Of a stretch of 64,000 bases of DNA, positions 45,425 through 56,500 are shown one piece after another. How positions within the stretch are numbered: the first letter of the stretch is position 1; the number at the start of each line of letters is the position of its first letter. Source of the DNA: Polytrichum commune (Eukaryota > Streptophyta > Polytrichopsida > Polytrichales > Polytrichaceae); assembly GCA_950295325.1 (NCBI GenBank), contig OX485804.1, positions 58,766,429 to 58,830,428 of the forward strand, read 5' to 3'. The position numbers and the translations under genes are program-made. The notes beneath the pieces were generated by a model. That model was not told the origin of the DNA and searched no databases. It saw nothing but the letters and a program-made list of their open reading frames with translations.

Positions 45425-47237
45425 ATTCAAGAGGCACTAGACCAAACCATTCATCCACAAAATATGGCTTAATGCACATGTCAACCTACCTTGGAAGCAT
45501 TACGCATTCGAAAGGGTTGCTAGCAAGGTTGTGGCGGTGTGTCTTGTTTTGTTGAAGGTGGAGCATTAGATGGCTTGTAGTCAATAAAAATGTGATACTG
45601 GAAGGAATAAGGTTGTTATAGAAGGTATAGCATTAGATTACTCGTAGTCATACGAAATGTAATGAAAGAGGCATGAGAAACAATAAGGGTAGGATAAGGC
45701 TACAACGCTAGTCTGAGAGGGATAAGAGTTATCCCATATTGTTTGTATGAATCAAGGAAACGAAGAAAAGCAATAAAAGGCAAAGCAAGGAGAGCATGAG
45801 ACCATCTCACTCCAAGCATTGTTCATATGCCTTTGTGTATGTGTATATGCTTGTGCAATCTTATCTCTAGTCTTATTGATATCCAATAGGTTATGGGCCC
45901 ACCATGCAAGTGAAGTGCCTAGAGATTTGATTGCTTTGAGGTTATGGAGTTTATCTTTAGGGGTAGGTGCTTTGGAGCGTCAGAGGTCTCCAACAGTGCA
46001 TTTGGTTGTTTTTATTTTTTATTTTTTATTTTTTATTTTTTGCTTGAATATATGTTTGATGCAAGAGCATGTGATTTGAATTTCTTGAGTGTTGAGAAGC
46101 TTAGTTGAGAGATTTGGAGGTGTTTATACTTCAAAGTATTTGACTTGAAAGTTTTGAGCATTCGAGGGTTTTTTAGAGAGCTTTGAAGGTGTTTAGACTC
46201 CAATATTACATGACTTGAGAGGCTTGAGTGGTGAGAAGTTTCTTTGGGAGCATAAGGTGTATTTGAATTGAAGAAGATCTAACTTGAGGTATTTGAGAGT
46301 GCAAGGCTTGTTTGAAACAATTCAATGTCTTTTAACTTGAACAAAGTTTTGTTTGAGTGCCTCGAGTGTGACAAGGCTTATGTGAGTGCATTGAATCCTA
46401 ACCCCTTAAACCTACCCCCTTAACCCCCTAAGCTTAGGTTAGGTTTAGGGTTTAGGGTTTTTTTTTTGTATTAGTTAGTTAGTTAGTTAATTAATAAAAA
46501 CCGGATTAAAAAATATTAAATAATTAAAACATGATTTTTATTTAATATTATTTAATATTTTCTTTCAACTTCTAATTTTTTTCTCTCTATGAGGTTTATT
46601 TCTTATTTTCATTAATCAAGAACACAAGATGAACCCCAAACCTCTTATGAAATATTCAGGTATTTGGGATTTCTTTTAGGGGTTGTGTTGCACAAAATTT
46701 CGAGGGGGGTGTCATTGGAGATTGGATGGCATGTGGAATTTCCGTTCGGCCTAAAATAAATTATTATTAAGGTCGAATTGTGTTTGTCAACTGTGAGCCC
46801 AAAGTTGGGTTCACATGTGTTCTTGACCTTAAAAGCATGAGGAATTGAGGCTTTGATTTTTGTCAGATATTAAAAAAATATATAAAAAGGGTTATGTTTT
46901 AAAGTTTGGATTTGGATTGAGTTAAGGGGTTAGATTATGCGTGGTTAAGGCGGGTGGGGTAGAGTAACTAAGTTAGATATTAGAATGAGGTTAATTGGTG
47001 CCAAGGTTAACCATTGGACACCAGGTTTAAGTTGGTTTTAGGCTCTGGCAGGGTTGGTCTTAGGATTAGGCTGCCGGGCTGGAATTCCGGCCGCAAGGAA
47101 GTCCACTGAAATGGTTGGGGAAAGAAGACAGCGAGAGGATGAGATACGGGGGCAGAAGCTCTCAGCGGAGAGAGGGAGGTTTTTAGGGAAAGCGGTTGGC
47201 TGCCGAAGGATGGTTGCGGTTGGCAGTTTGAATTAGG
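45425..47237. other. Intergenic with degenerate ~70-bp repeats and telomere-like tract
   Basis: 46,075-46,400 is built of about four to five diverged units of roughly 70 bp around 'acttgagaggcttgagtgg' and 'gaaggtgtttagactc'. 46,010-46,045 is a (TTTTTTA)n array. 46,430-46,460 has 'aggtttagggtttaggg', a few TTTAGGG units. 46,470-46,495 is (TTAG)n. No gene. Confidence 0.6.
46432..46460 (+). repeat. Short interstitial telomere-like tract
   Basis: 'ttaggtttagggtttagggt' contains two exact and one or two imperfect TTTAGGG units, the Arabidopsis-type plant telomere repeat. It is too short to be a telomere and may be a double-strand-break repair scar or chance. Confidence 0.5.
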
Positions 47238-47242
47238 GGGCT

Positions 47243-48215
47243 TGTCGCGCACCTCTCCATGAGGAGTGCCCGAAACACCATGGGCACAAGGGGGACCCCG
47301 GAGTGACACCCGGGACTTGTGGCGCCGTTGGTGAGAGGGCCCAAGTGATCCTAGTGTGGGTGAGGGCCCCGGGCGTTGGGAACGCCTCCCACCCACGGAG
47401 ACTAGGAGGCACAAGGGTAAGGCCATGAGCTATGCGTAGCTCATGGCGTGGTGATTCTAGAATGCTCAAGAACACCTCAATCGGAGGTGTGAGCTAGGAG
47501 TTATGGCCATTTAAGTGGGGCGCTGTCCCGGGACAGCGCCCTGGTACTGCAGTGCCTGGGAGTGATTCCCGGGACTGCCAAGCTTCAAACAGGCATAACT
47601 TGCTCAAGACTTGCTCAAATGGAGCAAGTGAGGAGTCCATTGGCATCTACGTGAAGCGTAGATGAACATGGAGTGGTTGGTTGTTATGATCAGACACCAA
47701 ACAAGGAAGTTATGATGGTCTGAAGCTGCTAGGGGCTTCTAGGCCCAGCAGCTAAGGGAAAATGTCCACTTGGCCCCAACTCTTGGTAGAGAGACAAGAG
47801 GTCTCTTGACGGTGGGGTAGGGGTCCCGCGTAGAGTCCTAGAGGCTTATATGGGTGAGGTGGTGTGGCCTCACCCACCCGAGGCCGAACGGCAAGGCCTC
47901 CATGGGCTTTGGCCTATTGTGAGGCCATAGTTGCCTAGTATGGTTCGGGTTGTTGTAGTGTTGCTCCGGCAACGCGATGATCAACATAGGATTGGACTTC
48001 CATGGATGGAAGTCCACATTGGGGAAATGGGTTACCGATTAAGGGGTGAGTCCCGAAAGCAAAGTAGGAGGGTTGGTTCCCTCCTATGAACTATTGGTCC
48101 GGGGTAAGAGGAGCTATCCATTAGCATGGCGGAATGCGAAGGGTTAGCGACTCGTAACCTTTGCTAGAATTGAAAATTGGCAAGATTATTAAGGGACCTA
48201 GCATGGGTTGCGACA
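47243..48215 (-). mobile_element. Solo LTR of an LTR retrotransposon, complete
   Basis: A 973-bp unit with ends TGTCGC...GCGACA (the TG...CA of LTRs with a 6-bp inverted terminus). It is flanked by the identical 5-bp target duplication GGGCT (47238-47242 and 48216-48220). No internal region follows, so it is a solo LTR left by recombination between two LTRs. Orientation is minus, judged by the TATA-like 'atataag' seen in the other copies. It contains a perfect 24-bp palindrome at 47518-47541 (half GGGCGCTGTCCC). Confidence 0.93.
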
Positions 48216-48568
48216 GGGCTGAATTAGATGGGCCACCAGGAGGATCTTTCAGGCGATGGTGACTGTAAGGGGAATGACCAGGGACGCGCCAGAGGGAGAG
48301 CATCTGGAGAGCATCGCCGCACTCTGTGAAAAAAACCTGGATTTAGATTGAAGACATGCAAGGATGCTGGGGGAAGGACACCTCACGAAATTGCAGACAA
48401 CCACATTGGAATCGAAACTAAAAGTGCAGGTGCAGGATGTGCAAGGGCGAGATAGAGGGCTGAGCAATGGCCTGCTTCCTCGGATCTGTGTGAGAAGGCT
48501 AGGCGGGGAATCAACACATTGCGCTCAAGGCTGGAGAAAGGAGGAATCATGTGGGAGCGGTGGCAACG

Positions 48569-49544
48569 TGTCGCAACCCTTGCTAGCCCCCCCTTGACAA
48601 TCTTGCCAATTTTCAATTCTAGCAAAGGTTACGAGTCGCTAACCCTTTACATTCCGCCATGCTAATGGTTAGCTCCTCTTACCCCGGACCATATAGTTCA
48701 TAGGAGGGGAACCAACCCTCCTACTTTGCTTTCGGGACTCACCCCTTAATCGGTAACCCATTCCTAGATGTGGACTTCCATCCATGGAAGTCCCATCTTA
48801 TGTTGATCATCGCGTTGCCGGAGCAACACTACAACGACCCGAGTCATACTAGGCAACTATGGCCTCACATTGGGCCAATGCCCATGGAGGCCATACCGTT
48901 CGGCCTCGGGTGGGTGAGGCCACACCACCTCACCCATATAAGCCTCTAGGACTTCACGCGGGGCCCCTACCCCACCGTCAACCAACCTCTTGTCTCTCTA
49001 CCAAGAGTTGGGGCCAAGTGGACATTTTCCTTTAGCTGCTGGGCCTAGAACCCCCCCAGCAGCTTCAGAACATCATAACTTCCTTGTATGATGTCTGATC
49101 ATAACAACCAACCACTCCATCCTCATCTACGCTTCACGTAGATGCCGATGGACTCCTCACTTGCCCCATTCGGGCAAGTCTTGAGGAAGTTATGCGTGTT
49201 TGAACCTTGGCAGTCCCGGGAATCACTCCCAGGCACTGCTGTACCAGGGCGCTGTCCCGGGACAGCGCCCCACTCAAATGGCCATAACTCCTAGCTCACA
49301 CCTCCGATTGAGGTGTTCTTGAGCTTTCTAGAATCACCACGCCATGAGCTACGCATAGCTCATGGCCTTACCCTTGTGCCTCCTAGTCTTCGTGGGTGGG
49401 AGGCGTTCCCAACGCCCGGGGCCCTCACCCACACTAGGATCACTTGGGCCCTCTCACCAACGGCGCCACAAGTCCCGGGTGTCACTCCGGGGTCCCCCTT
49501 GTGCCCATGGTGTTTCGGCACTCCTCATGGAGAGGTGCGCGACA
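48569..49544 (+). mobile_element. LTR, second copy (inverted relative to the first)
   Basis: The 976-bp unit starts TGTCGCAACCC and ends GCGACA, the reverse complement of the solo LTR at 47243-48215 and nearly identical by eye. 'ccatataagcctc' at 48935-48947 is a TATA-box candidate. Flanking pentamers differ (CAACG left, GGTAA right), so it is not a simple solo LTR. It may be the 5' LTR of the element whose 3' LTR starts at 50161: the following 'ggtaatgaggcaagg' is reminiscent of the TGGTATCAGAGC initiator-Met primer-binding site. Confidence 0.85.
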
Positions 49545-50160
49545 GGTAATGAGGCAAGGCAGTAGAGAGAGAGAGACTGTGGTGCGCACTTGGATGTAGC
49601 AGCAGATCATTGAGAGAAGGGGTCACAGTCAATCTTTCAAGTTCACCATCTCCTCACATCGCACTCTCTAAGACTTTTCTAATAGCCCGAGGCAGCCCAT
49701 GCGCCTCAGGTCTGCCTCCAGCTCATTACTTTCCTCTTTGCTCGTGGGGGTGAAGACATGTACCTTACGGAGGGCTATCGGCTTGTCCGATATCCTCCTC
49801 CGGGGCTGGGTTACCATGGCGGTTGCGGCCCACGGTCGCCTGTGCGGTCCACTCTGTTCTAAGGTTTCCGCCGAAATGGAATTTCTACTACAATCTTAAT
49901 TTGATGATTTTAACTACTTTAAGGATTGTTATTTTTCTTCTCGCCTCGAAAAAAACTCACCTAACAATCTACCCCTCAATTACTCTACTTATCTTGTTTT
50001 CCATTGTCCTATCTATTCTTTGAACCTAAAAATATGGTTAAATAAGAATTTGGGAAACTGTGGGCCACGACAAAGCACTTTATCCTCTTAGCTTTGGTTT
50101 GGACAACTGGACTGAGGAGGCGTGGATCCGACCAGGTTGGTCGGCTGGGGACGGCCGCAA
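49545..50160 (+). mobile_element. Short internal region between two direct LTR copies
   Basis: 616 bp separate the direct LTRs 48569-49544 and 50161-50851. There is no gag or pol frame. If the two LTRs belong together this is a TRIM-like or internally deleted element. A primer-binding-site candidate follows the first LTR; a good polypurine tract before the second was not seen. Confidence 0.5.
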
Positions 50161-50851
50161 TATCGCAACCCTTGCTAGTCCCCTTAAAAATCTTGCCAAT
50201 TTCCATTTCTAGCAAAGGTTACGAGTGCTAACCCTTCGCATACCGCCATGCTAATGGTTAGCTCCTCCTACCCCGGACCTTATAGTTCATAGAAGGGGAA
50301 CCAACCCTCCTACTTTACTTTCGGGACTCACCCCCTTAATCGGTAACCAATCCTTAGATGTGGACTTCCATCCATGGAAGTCCCATCTTATGTTGATCAT
50401 CGCATTGCCGGAGCAACACTACAACAACCCGAAGCATACTAGGCAATTATGGCCTCACAATGGGCCAAAGCCCATGGAGGCCGTGCCGTTCGGCCTCGGG
50501 TGGGTGAGGCCACACCACCTCACCCATATAAGCCTCTAGGACTCTACGCGGGGCCCCTACCCCACCGTCAAGAGACCTCTTGTCTCTTTACCAAGAGTTG
50601 GGGCCAAGTAGACATTTTCCCTTAGCTGCTAGGCCTAAAAGCCCCCAGCAAGTTCAGACCATCATAACTTCCTTATATGATGTCTGATTCCAACAACCAA
50701 CCACTCCATCTTCATCTACGCTTTATGTAGATGCCGATGGACTCCTCACTTGCCCCATTCAGTTAAGTATTGAGGAAGTTGTGCTTGTTTGAACCTTGGC
50801 AGTCCAGGGAATCACTCCCAGGCACTGCTGCACCAGGGCGCTGTCCCGGGA
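50161..50851 (+). mobile_element. LTR, third copy, truncated at its internal palindrome
   Basis: Starts TATCGCAACCC (first G of TG mutated) and runs parallel to 48569-49260. Similarity stops abruptly at 50851, 16 bases into the 24-bp palindrome that is complete in the other two copies (47518-47541 and 49247-49270). The missing part, from 'cagcgccccactcaaatgg' onward, is not found later in the window. Confidence 0.85.
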
Positions 50852-50863
50852 GGCAGACGATAT

Positions 50864-50895
50864 GGTACCCCCTACGAGCTTTTGTAGGGGGTACC
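50864..50895. repeat. Perfect 12-bp hairpin at the LTR break
   Basis: GGTACCCCCTAC (50864-50875) and its exact complement (50884-50895) are separated by an 8-nt loop 'gagctttt', followed by the short palindrome 'tgacatgtca'. It lies 13 bp beyond the LTR break and may belong to the end of the inserted transposon. Confidence 0.7.
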
Positions 50896-53554
50896 TGACA
50901 TGTCAGGGTCAGCCCGGATGGAGCTACCCGAGGTAACCGACGCGACAGGTAAGGGTGACCGGTTCGACAAGTGGTCCGTGGATGAAGAACCTGGGGCTCC
51001 GACCCTCGTTCCGGAGGTTCTTCGAGGGTTGTCTTTTCAGGTGTACACTCAAGCTCATGTACTGTCACGTCTTTCAGGGTTGTCTGTTCTCTTGAGTGTA
51101 CTGCACGAATCGAAATGATTGTGCAGATCCTTGTGGTGATGACGGCGATGAGGACAGATTTGGTGTTGTCATTGCGATTGGACTTCGCGGCGAAGGATTT
51201 CATTGAGCAGTCACACATCAACAGCTAGGGTATGATTATGCTTGGATTTCGACTTCAATGAATGCGGTTCAGGTTCAATGAAACAACTTTGATGCTTCAG
51301 TGCACAATCGTTTTGCTAATACTCTGTGATGTGGAGTCGCATCTTGGATTTCCTACACATTTTGGGCAGTTGAGAGTGTTTGTGTGCGTTTACCCTAATT
51401 TGCTTTGACTCTGTTTCGTTGTTTGAGTTTTGCTGTTTGAGTTTCTGCCGAGACAGGGACCTACTACAGACTTGCTTGAGGCTTTGTCCGGCTTCCGGGT
51501 GTTCCTTCGGAGGGCGGAGAGACAGCGGGAAGAGGGAGAGTCGAGGGGGGAGGAGAGGAGCGGCCTGCCTGAGATCTGTATTGTTTTTTTTTTCCAGGGT
51601 TTGGGTGCTTTCGTGTTGGGAGGCAGGGATTCGGTCGCAGCTTGTAAGCACTCTCTCGGTTGACGCGGCGCACGAGAGGACGAGGGAGGGAGTCGGTGGA
51701 GTCAGGTGAACCTCTATGTGATGGGTGCAAGTTCCTTGAGTTCTGGTTTGGGTGTCTTCCATTGGATTGTAAGCACCATTGTAGCCTGTTAGTCCCCCTC
51801 TTGTAGCTGAAAGTTGCAGTAACCATGGGAGAGTTCATTAGAGGACGTGCATATGGATGTTTTAGGAACATCTGCGGGTACTCCTTTTCTGGCAGCATGT
51901 GGCAATCTATGTTTTTAGAGTGGTAGACTTGCATGAAGAGCTTAATATTATTCTGGTGTTGCTGGAGATTGGTTGAGAGGTTGTAAATTATGTGATTTTG
52001 CTTGACTTGCAGCCTGTTGTTGCCGAAAGTTACAGTAACCCTAGAGAATCCGTGGTTCTGTCCATCTTCTGTGTTTGCTAGAGTCTCCATGAGAATGTTT
52101 CATTAACTTCAATCATAATATAGAGTTGACATTCTGATCCTTGCAGGTGCTTGATATTCTTGGGTAATACATGCGAATGAGGTAAATTTGTCAGCATAGG
52201 AGATACAAGCGGCTCAGAATTCTTCGATTAGGTACATTTATGCGAGAGTGGACCGGAAAGGATTCATCTGCCAATTTTGAAACTTCTGAGGTAAGCTTGC
52301 GTACATTTGTGACTTAGTAGCAGTTTGCATTCGCCAGATAGGATGATCACCAGAATCTGTTGAAAGTCTTTCTGTTGAAGGTGTAAAAGTATTCTCTTTG
52401 TTCAGATGTTTACCTTTTAGCTTATATCCAATCGTATGTACCACCGTTTTTGTCATGTTTTTTGTGAATGTAATCTAATTTTCTTGTTGTTGGTGTTGTT
52501 CCTCCTACAATTGTAGTAGCTCAAAGGTCTTTGGCAGTGGAATCAGAGTGCCATGGCGAGAGCAGCAATCACAAGGTTCGTCGCATACTTTCCCAGGCCA
52601 CAATTGCTTAGGCCACTGCTTCTCAATTCCTTTACATTTGAATGAAAATAAACCCAAACCATGGAGTTTTCCAGATCTGCACATACCAGGTCAGTTATTC
52701 AGACCTCTATTCTCCTGATAGTAAGGTAGATGTATGTTAACTGGATACTGCTCTCTGCACCCACTTCTCGTAGGATATGAAACACTGAATTACAGTGAGA
52801 AGCACATCCAAATCGCAGCCTAGAATGATTATCTTATTTTCAGCATGTACTTCAATCTCTTTCAAGCACATGTCTGTTTGGTGTCCGTGCTTAGGTTCAC
52901 ACCTAACCACATCTCACTTAAATATAGGTGTCCAGGTTAACACATGACTACGTTAGAATACTCAATGAAACTTTAAATCACAGATTTGTTGTAACGTTAC
53001 ATCGATCGCAGAATAGGTCCTCACCTGGATATGCCTTCATAAGTTCTTCATCGCCATGCCTAAAGGCCTCCAACACAAAATTTCGTTTCCAGAATACACA
53101 TGAGAAAGTCTCAACAGACCTGATACTGCGTTTATGAATTTTTCTCTTCTTTTCCTCCCTGTGCAATGTATTGTGATTGCCTTAACTTATTTCTTGAAAA
53201 CCTGGCGACTCTAAGGCCACTCTGATTCTGGATCTTCTTCTTCCTTCCTCTTCCTCCAGCTGCATTCTCTGTGTTGCGACCGCTCAATCATAGATTTGCC
53301 GTTCCTTTTCCTTGTTACATCGACCTTCCAGCCTCTTGAGACCATTCAAAGTCCAGAGGCTACAAATACACAGGCAAGCTCCAATTACTCTTCTTTTGTG
53401 TACATTTGAATGTGTTGATTGTGAACTAGGTGATTGTGATCATGTGCTTGTAGAAGACTTGCAGTCCATAGTCTGATGCCATTCTCAAGTATTGACTTCT
53501 GTCCCCTGACTTGTGTCCTTCAGCCTTCCGGTTTTGGTGCAGATTTCTTGCAAT
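50896..53554. other. Upstream region of the Ulp1-type gene; no gene supported
   Basis: No convincing coding frame on either strand. A GC-rich part (51,460-51,720) with 'gagggagtcgg'-type sequence resembles a promoter or 5' leader. The stretch probably belongs to the same large transposon as the downstream genes. Donor- and acceptor-like signals near 53,400-53,540 suggest possible 5'-UTR exons. Confidence 0.4.
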
Positions 53555-56500
53555 ATGACATCCAAAGGCGTTGCTGAGGTTTCATGGACGACTGCAAGAC
53601 TTGTTCCTGAAGCGCTGGGTTTAGGCTTTCATGCCTTGGAGGACGATGACATGATCAAGTGGCTGGGAAGAGACGCTTTTGTGGACACCTGCATCAATGG
53701 TACTCTAGGGTGGCAAGACAAGGTAAGGCATTGTATTTACTCCTTGTTTGGGTTGATAATTGTGTCATGATTTAGGGTTCTTTCTCATTCTTCCTCCATA
53801 GTTGAAGTTTAGCTCATCCTGAGTTGTCAAAACTAAGGAGTTCATTATATTGTCTGCATTGTACATGTAAGCATGTTTTAGGATTTCAGCAGGTTCTATG
53901 TCATTTAGGTGTTTTTAGGTTTATAATCATGTTATTCAGTTATAGATGTGCATATATGTGATGTCCCCTTCATTGTTTCCATGCTCATTTCCAATTCCTT
54001 CAACTGCTTCTTGGTTTAGGGCCCATGTCCTTCATTGTGTAGTTTAGGGTTTAAGATGATGATTCATTTCATGTCCTTCAATGTTTTCCTGTTGATTTCC
54101 AAGTCCTTCAATTGCTTCTTGGTTACCAACCATGTCCTTTAGATAGTGGTGTCTTGCTTTTGGGTTTAGGGTTAATTTCATGTCCTGCAATGCATTCATG
54201 TTTATTTCCATGTCCTACAATTCCAAATAATGACAGTGGTCATGTTTTTTGCAGCTGCGTGGTGGAGAGGATAGGAAGTCGCGCATCTTCCGAAGCACTA
54301 TGACGCATAACCGGAAACAATGCGTCGCTCTTTATTTGGAAGAACAGTATGAGCAACTCGTACTTGAATGTTATTGGACAGCCCGTTCAAAGGAGAAGAT
54401 GGTAAACAACAGGTATAGATTCTCCTGCATCCATTGTAAAGAGTCTCACAAAGATAAGAATACTACTTCTTACCACAGGATGTTCAAGCTTTGTAATGTG
54501 TACAAAGGCACGACAGCATTGAAGATGTATCCGACTTGGGACAAGAGCGAGCAAGGCGAGAAACAGAGGATTGGTACCAAATATGGTAAACGCGGCTCAC
54601 CTCGGGTGTCCACCGCTCCACCTCCATCCAGGCAGCCGCCTTCTCTCAACCTCGATGGAGAGGCAGCCTCAACGGAATGTGGTGATGCGGTTTCAGCAGC
54701 CGAGACTTCACCGCCACACAAATTGCGCCTCCAACCAGTCCGTCTCAATCAGTTGGTGTGGCCTTCGAAGAAGCGCAACCTTGCATCCCCTTCCGTTGAT
54801 CAACGTCCTCCGCCTCCACGTAAGCACACCGCCATTCCACTCGACAAACATGAAGTCCCTCCACCGAAGAGAAGTAAGAATCGTATGCATCTACCTTCTG
54901 AGCGGAGCAACTCCCGAGTGTCATTTGAAGAACACCATCCCCGGGTGAGTTCTCCTAGCGAGTCACTCTCCCCACTGCAGACACTGCTCCCGATTCACCC
55001 ACCTCGCAACAGCCTAATGAAGATCTCGAATTTAGGATTGTGAGACATTCTGATGTTGAAGTTCTTCCGCCACCGCCGATTACCAGGCAGGACATTGAAC
55101 GCAATGCATGGGCCGAGGCCGCAAGGCTTTTTCGTCCAGCCAGTGTAATTCCATGTCCTCCACCTTATGTGGACATCAATGGATTATACATCCTAATTGC
55201 AGAGACAGATGATCAGTGGGCGCCTAAGGAGCTTCTAAAGGACCCTGATGCATGCATGTAATACTTGCATGCGCAATTGGAGGACGGTACGATTGGCCAG
55301 CATATCGGGAATGCCTTTGGCCAATGGTACCTTTACGACAACCCAACAGTATGTCCTTCACCTCCTTCTTCAGTGTTCTTCATTTGTTTTTATGTACTTC
55401 AGAGTGGACTTTATGCATAACATGCCTTGGACCTCAAGTGAATTCATATTTCATTGAAGTACATTTTAGTTGTTATCATTGACATATGGTGCTAATGTCT
55501 TCTCGGCAGATTACGCGCACGGCTGAAGAACACAATGCTCTTCGGGACACCATCAAATCGCAGGTCCGTTGTTTCAAGTGTAATTCCGATGTCCAAAGGT
55601 ACGAGGAACTAAAGAACCTTAAGGACTACTTGCATTACCGCATTGCATACACAACGTACGAGGGCCAAATTGCATCCGCCGTTCTTACAGTGGACGAACT
55701 GCGCAAGAAGCACGTCGATGCCGAGCTGCTGAAATTTGATATGGCTGAGAGACAGCGACGCGAGGCAGAGAAGTGGCATTGGTCCCTTCTTTTTCAGATT
55801 TTTAAGAAGTGGCTGCTTCCAAATTTTCCTGCCGCTCCTTGGGAGCATACAAAGGTTGAATGGGTTGAGATGTTTGCGGTTCTCTTGGATAATACAAAAT
55901 TTGACCCATTGTCCCTTGAGACGGAGTGTCCTCACATCTTGAGAGCTTTACTATCTTTGGTTAGGACACTTGAAGGCTACAAACGCCCACTTGCTCATCC
56001 CAGCAAGGGATTAAACTTGAAGTATATACTTGATATTGCGCGTAGCAAGGACTACTCTGTTGCTTTATCTATGATTGTGCAGGGTCTACCGCATACGGGC
56101 TGGCTTGCATTCCCTGGCATCTATGGTGCAGTGGATACTTTTAGCAAACTACATGCGGACACTGTTGCTCTTCTTGGCTATGACCATTCCAATCAAGTCA
56201 TTGTGGTGGAGAAAATTGAAGCGTTCGTACGGAGGATGGCACACAGGTCAGTTGCCGATATGGTGCGAATGCATCATGGGGAGCAACTTGCACAAATGTG
56301 GTACAAGGCTGACACAACCGAGCAGGAAAAGGAAAAATGCGAAGAGGTAGGTTCTTGTCATTTGCAATGTGTATGCTATTTGAGTGCCAATATTTTCTGT
56401 TCTGCAACTAAGTTCTGTAGCCATGGCTTGATCTTGGCTTTCTTGAAGTAATATTATGCAATTGGTGTTAGTAACTTCAGCTTAAACTCTGATTTCGATG

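Noticed and set aside
47007-49565. Open frames on opposite strands giving the same peptide (ESPRHELRIAHGL)
   Set aside because: They are the same sequence within inverted LTR copies, not genes.
49545-49565. Primer-binding site after the second LTR
   Set aside because: 'ggtaatgaggcaagg' only loosely resembles the initiator-Met complement; mentioned as a hint, not called as a feature.
51316-52090. Minus-strand open frames of 148 and 208 codons
   Set aside because: Low-complexity composition, no domain, and they lie in the GC-rich upstream region of the Ulp1-type gene; no splice or start support.
55258-55303. Short GT-AG intron that would remove the TAA in the Ulp1-type gene
   Set aside because: About 45 bp is below the usual plant minimum, and the skipped stretch itself looks coding.
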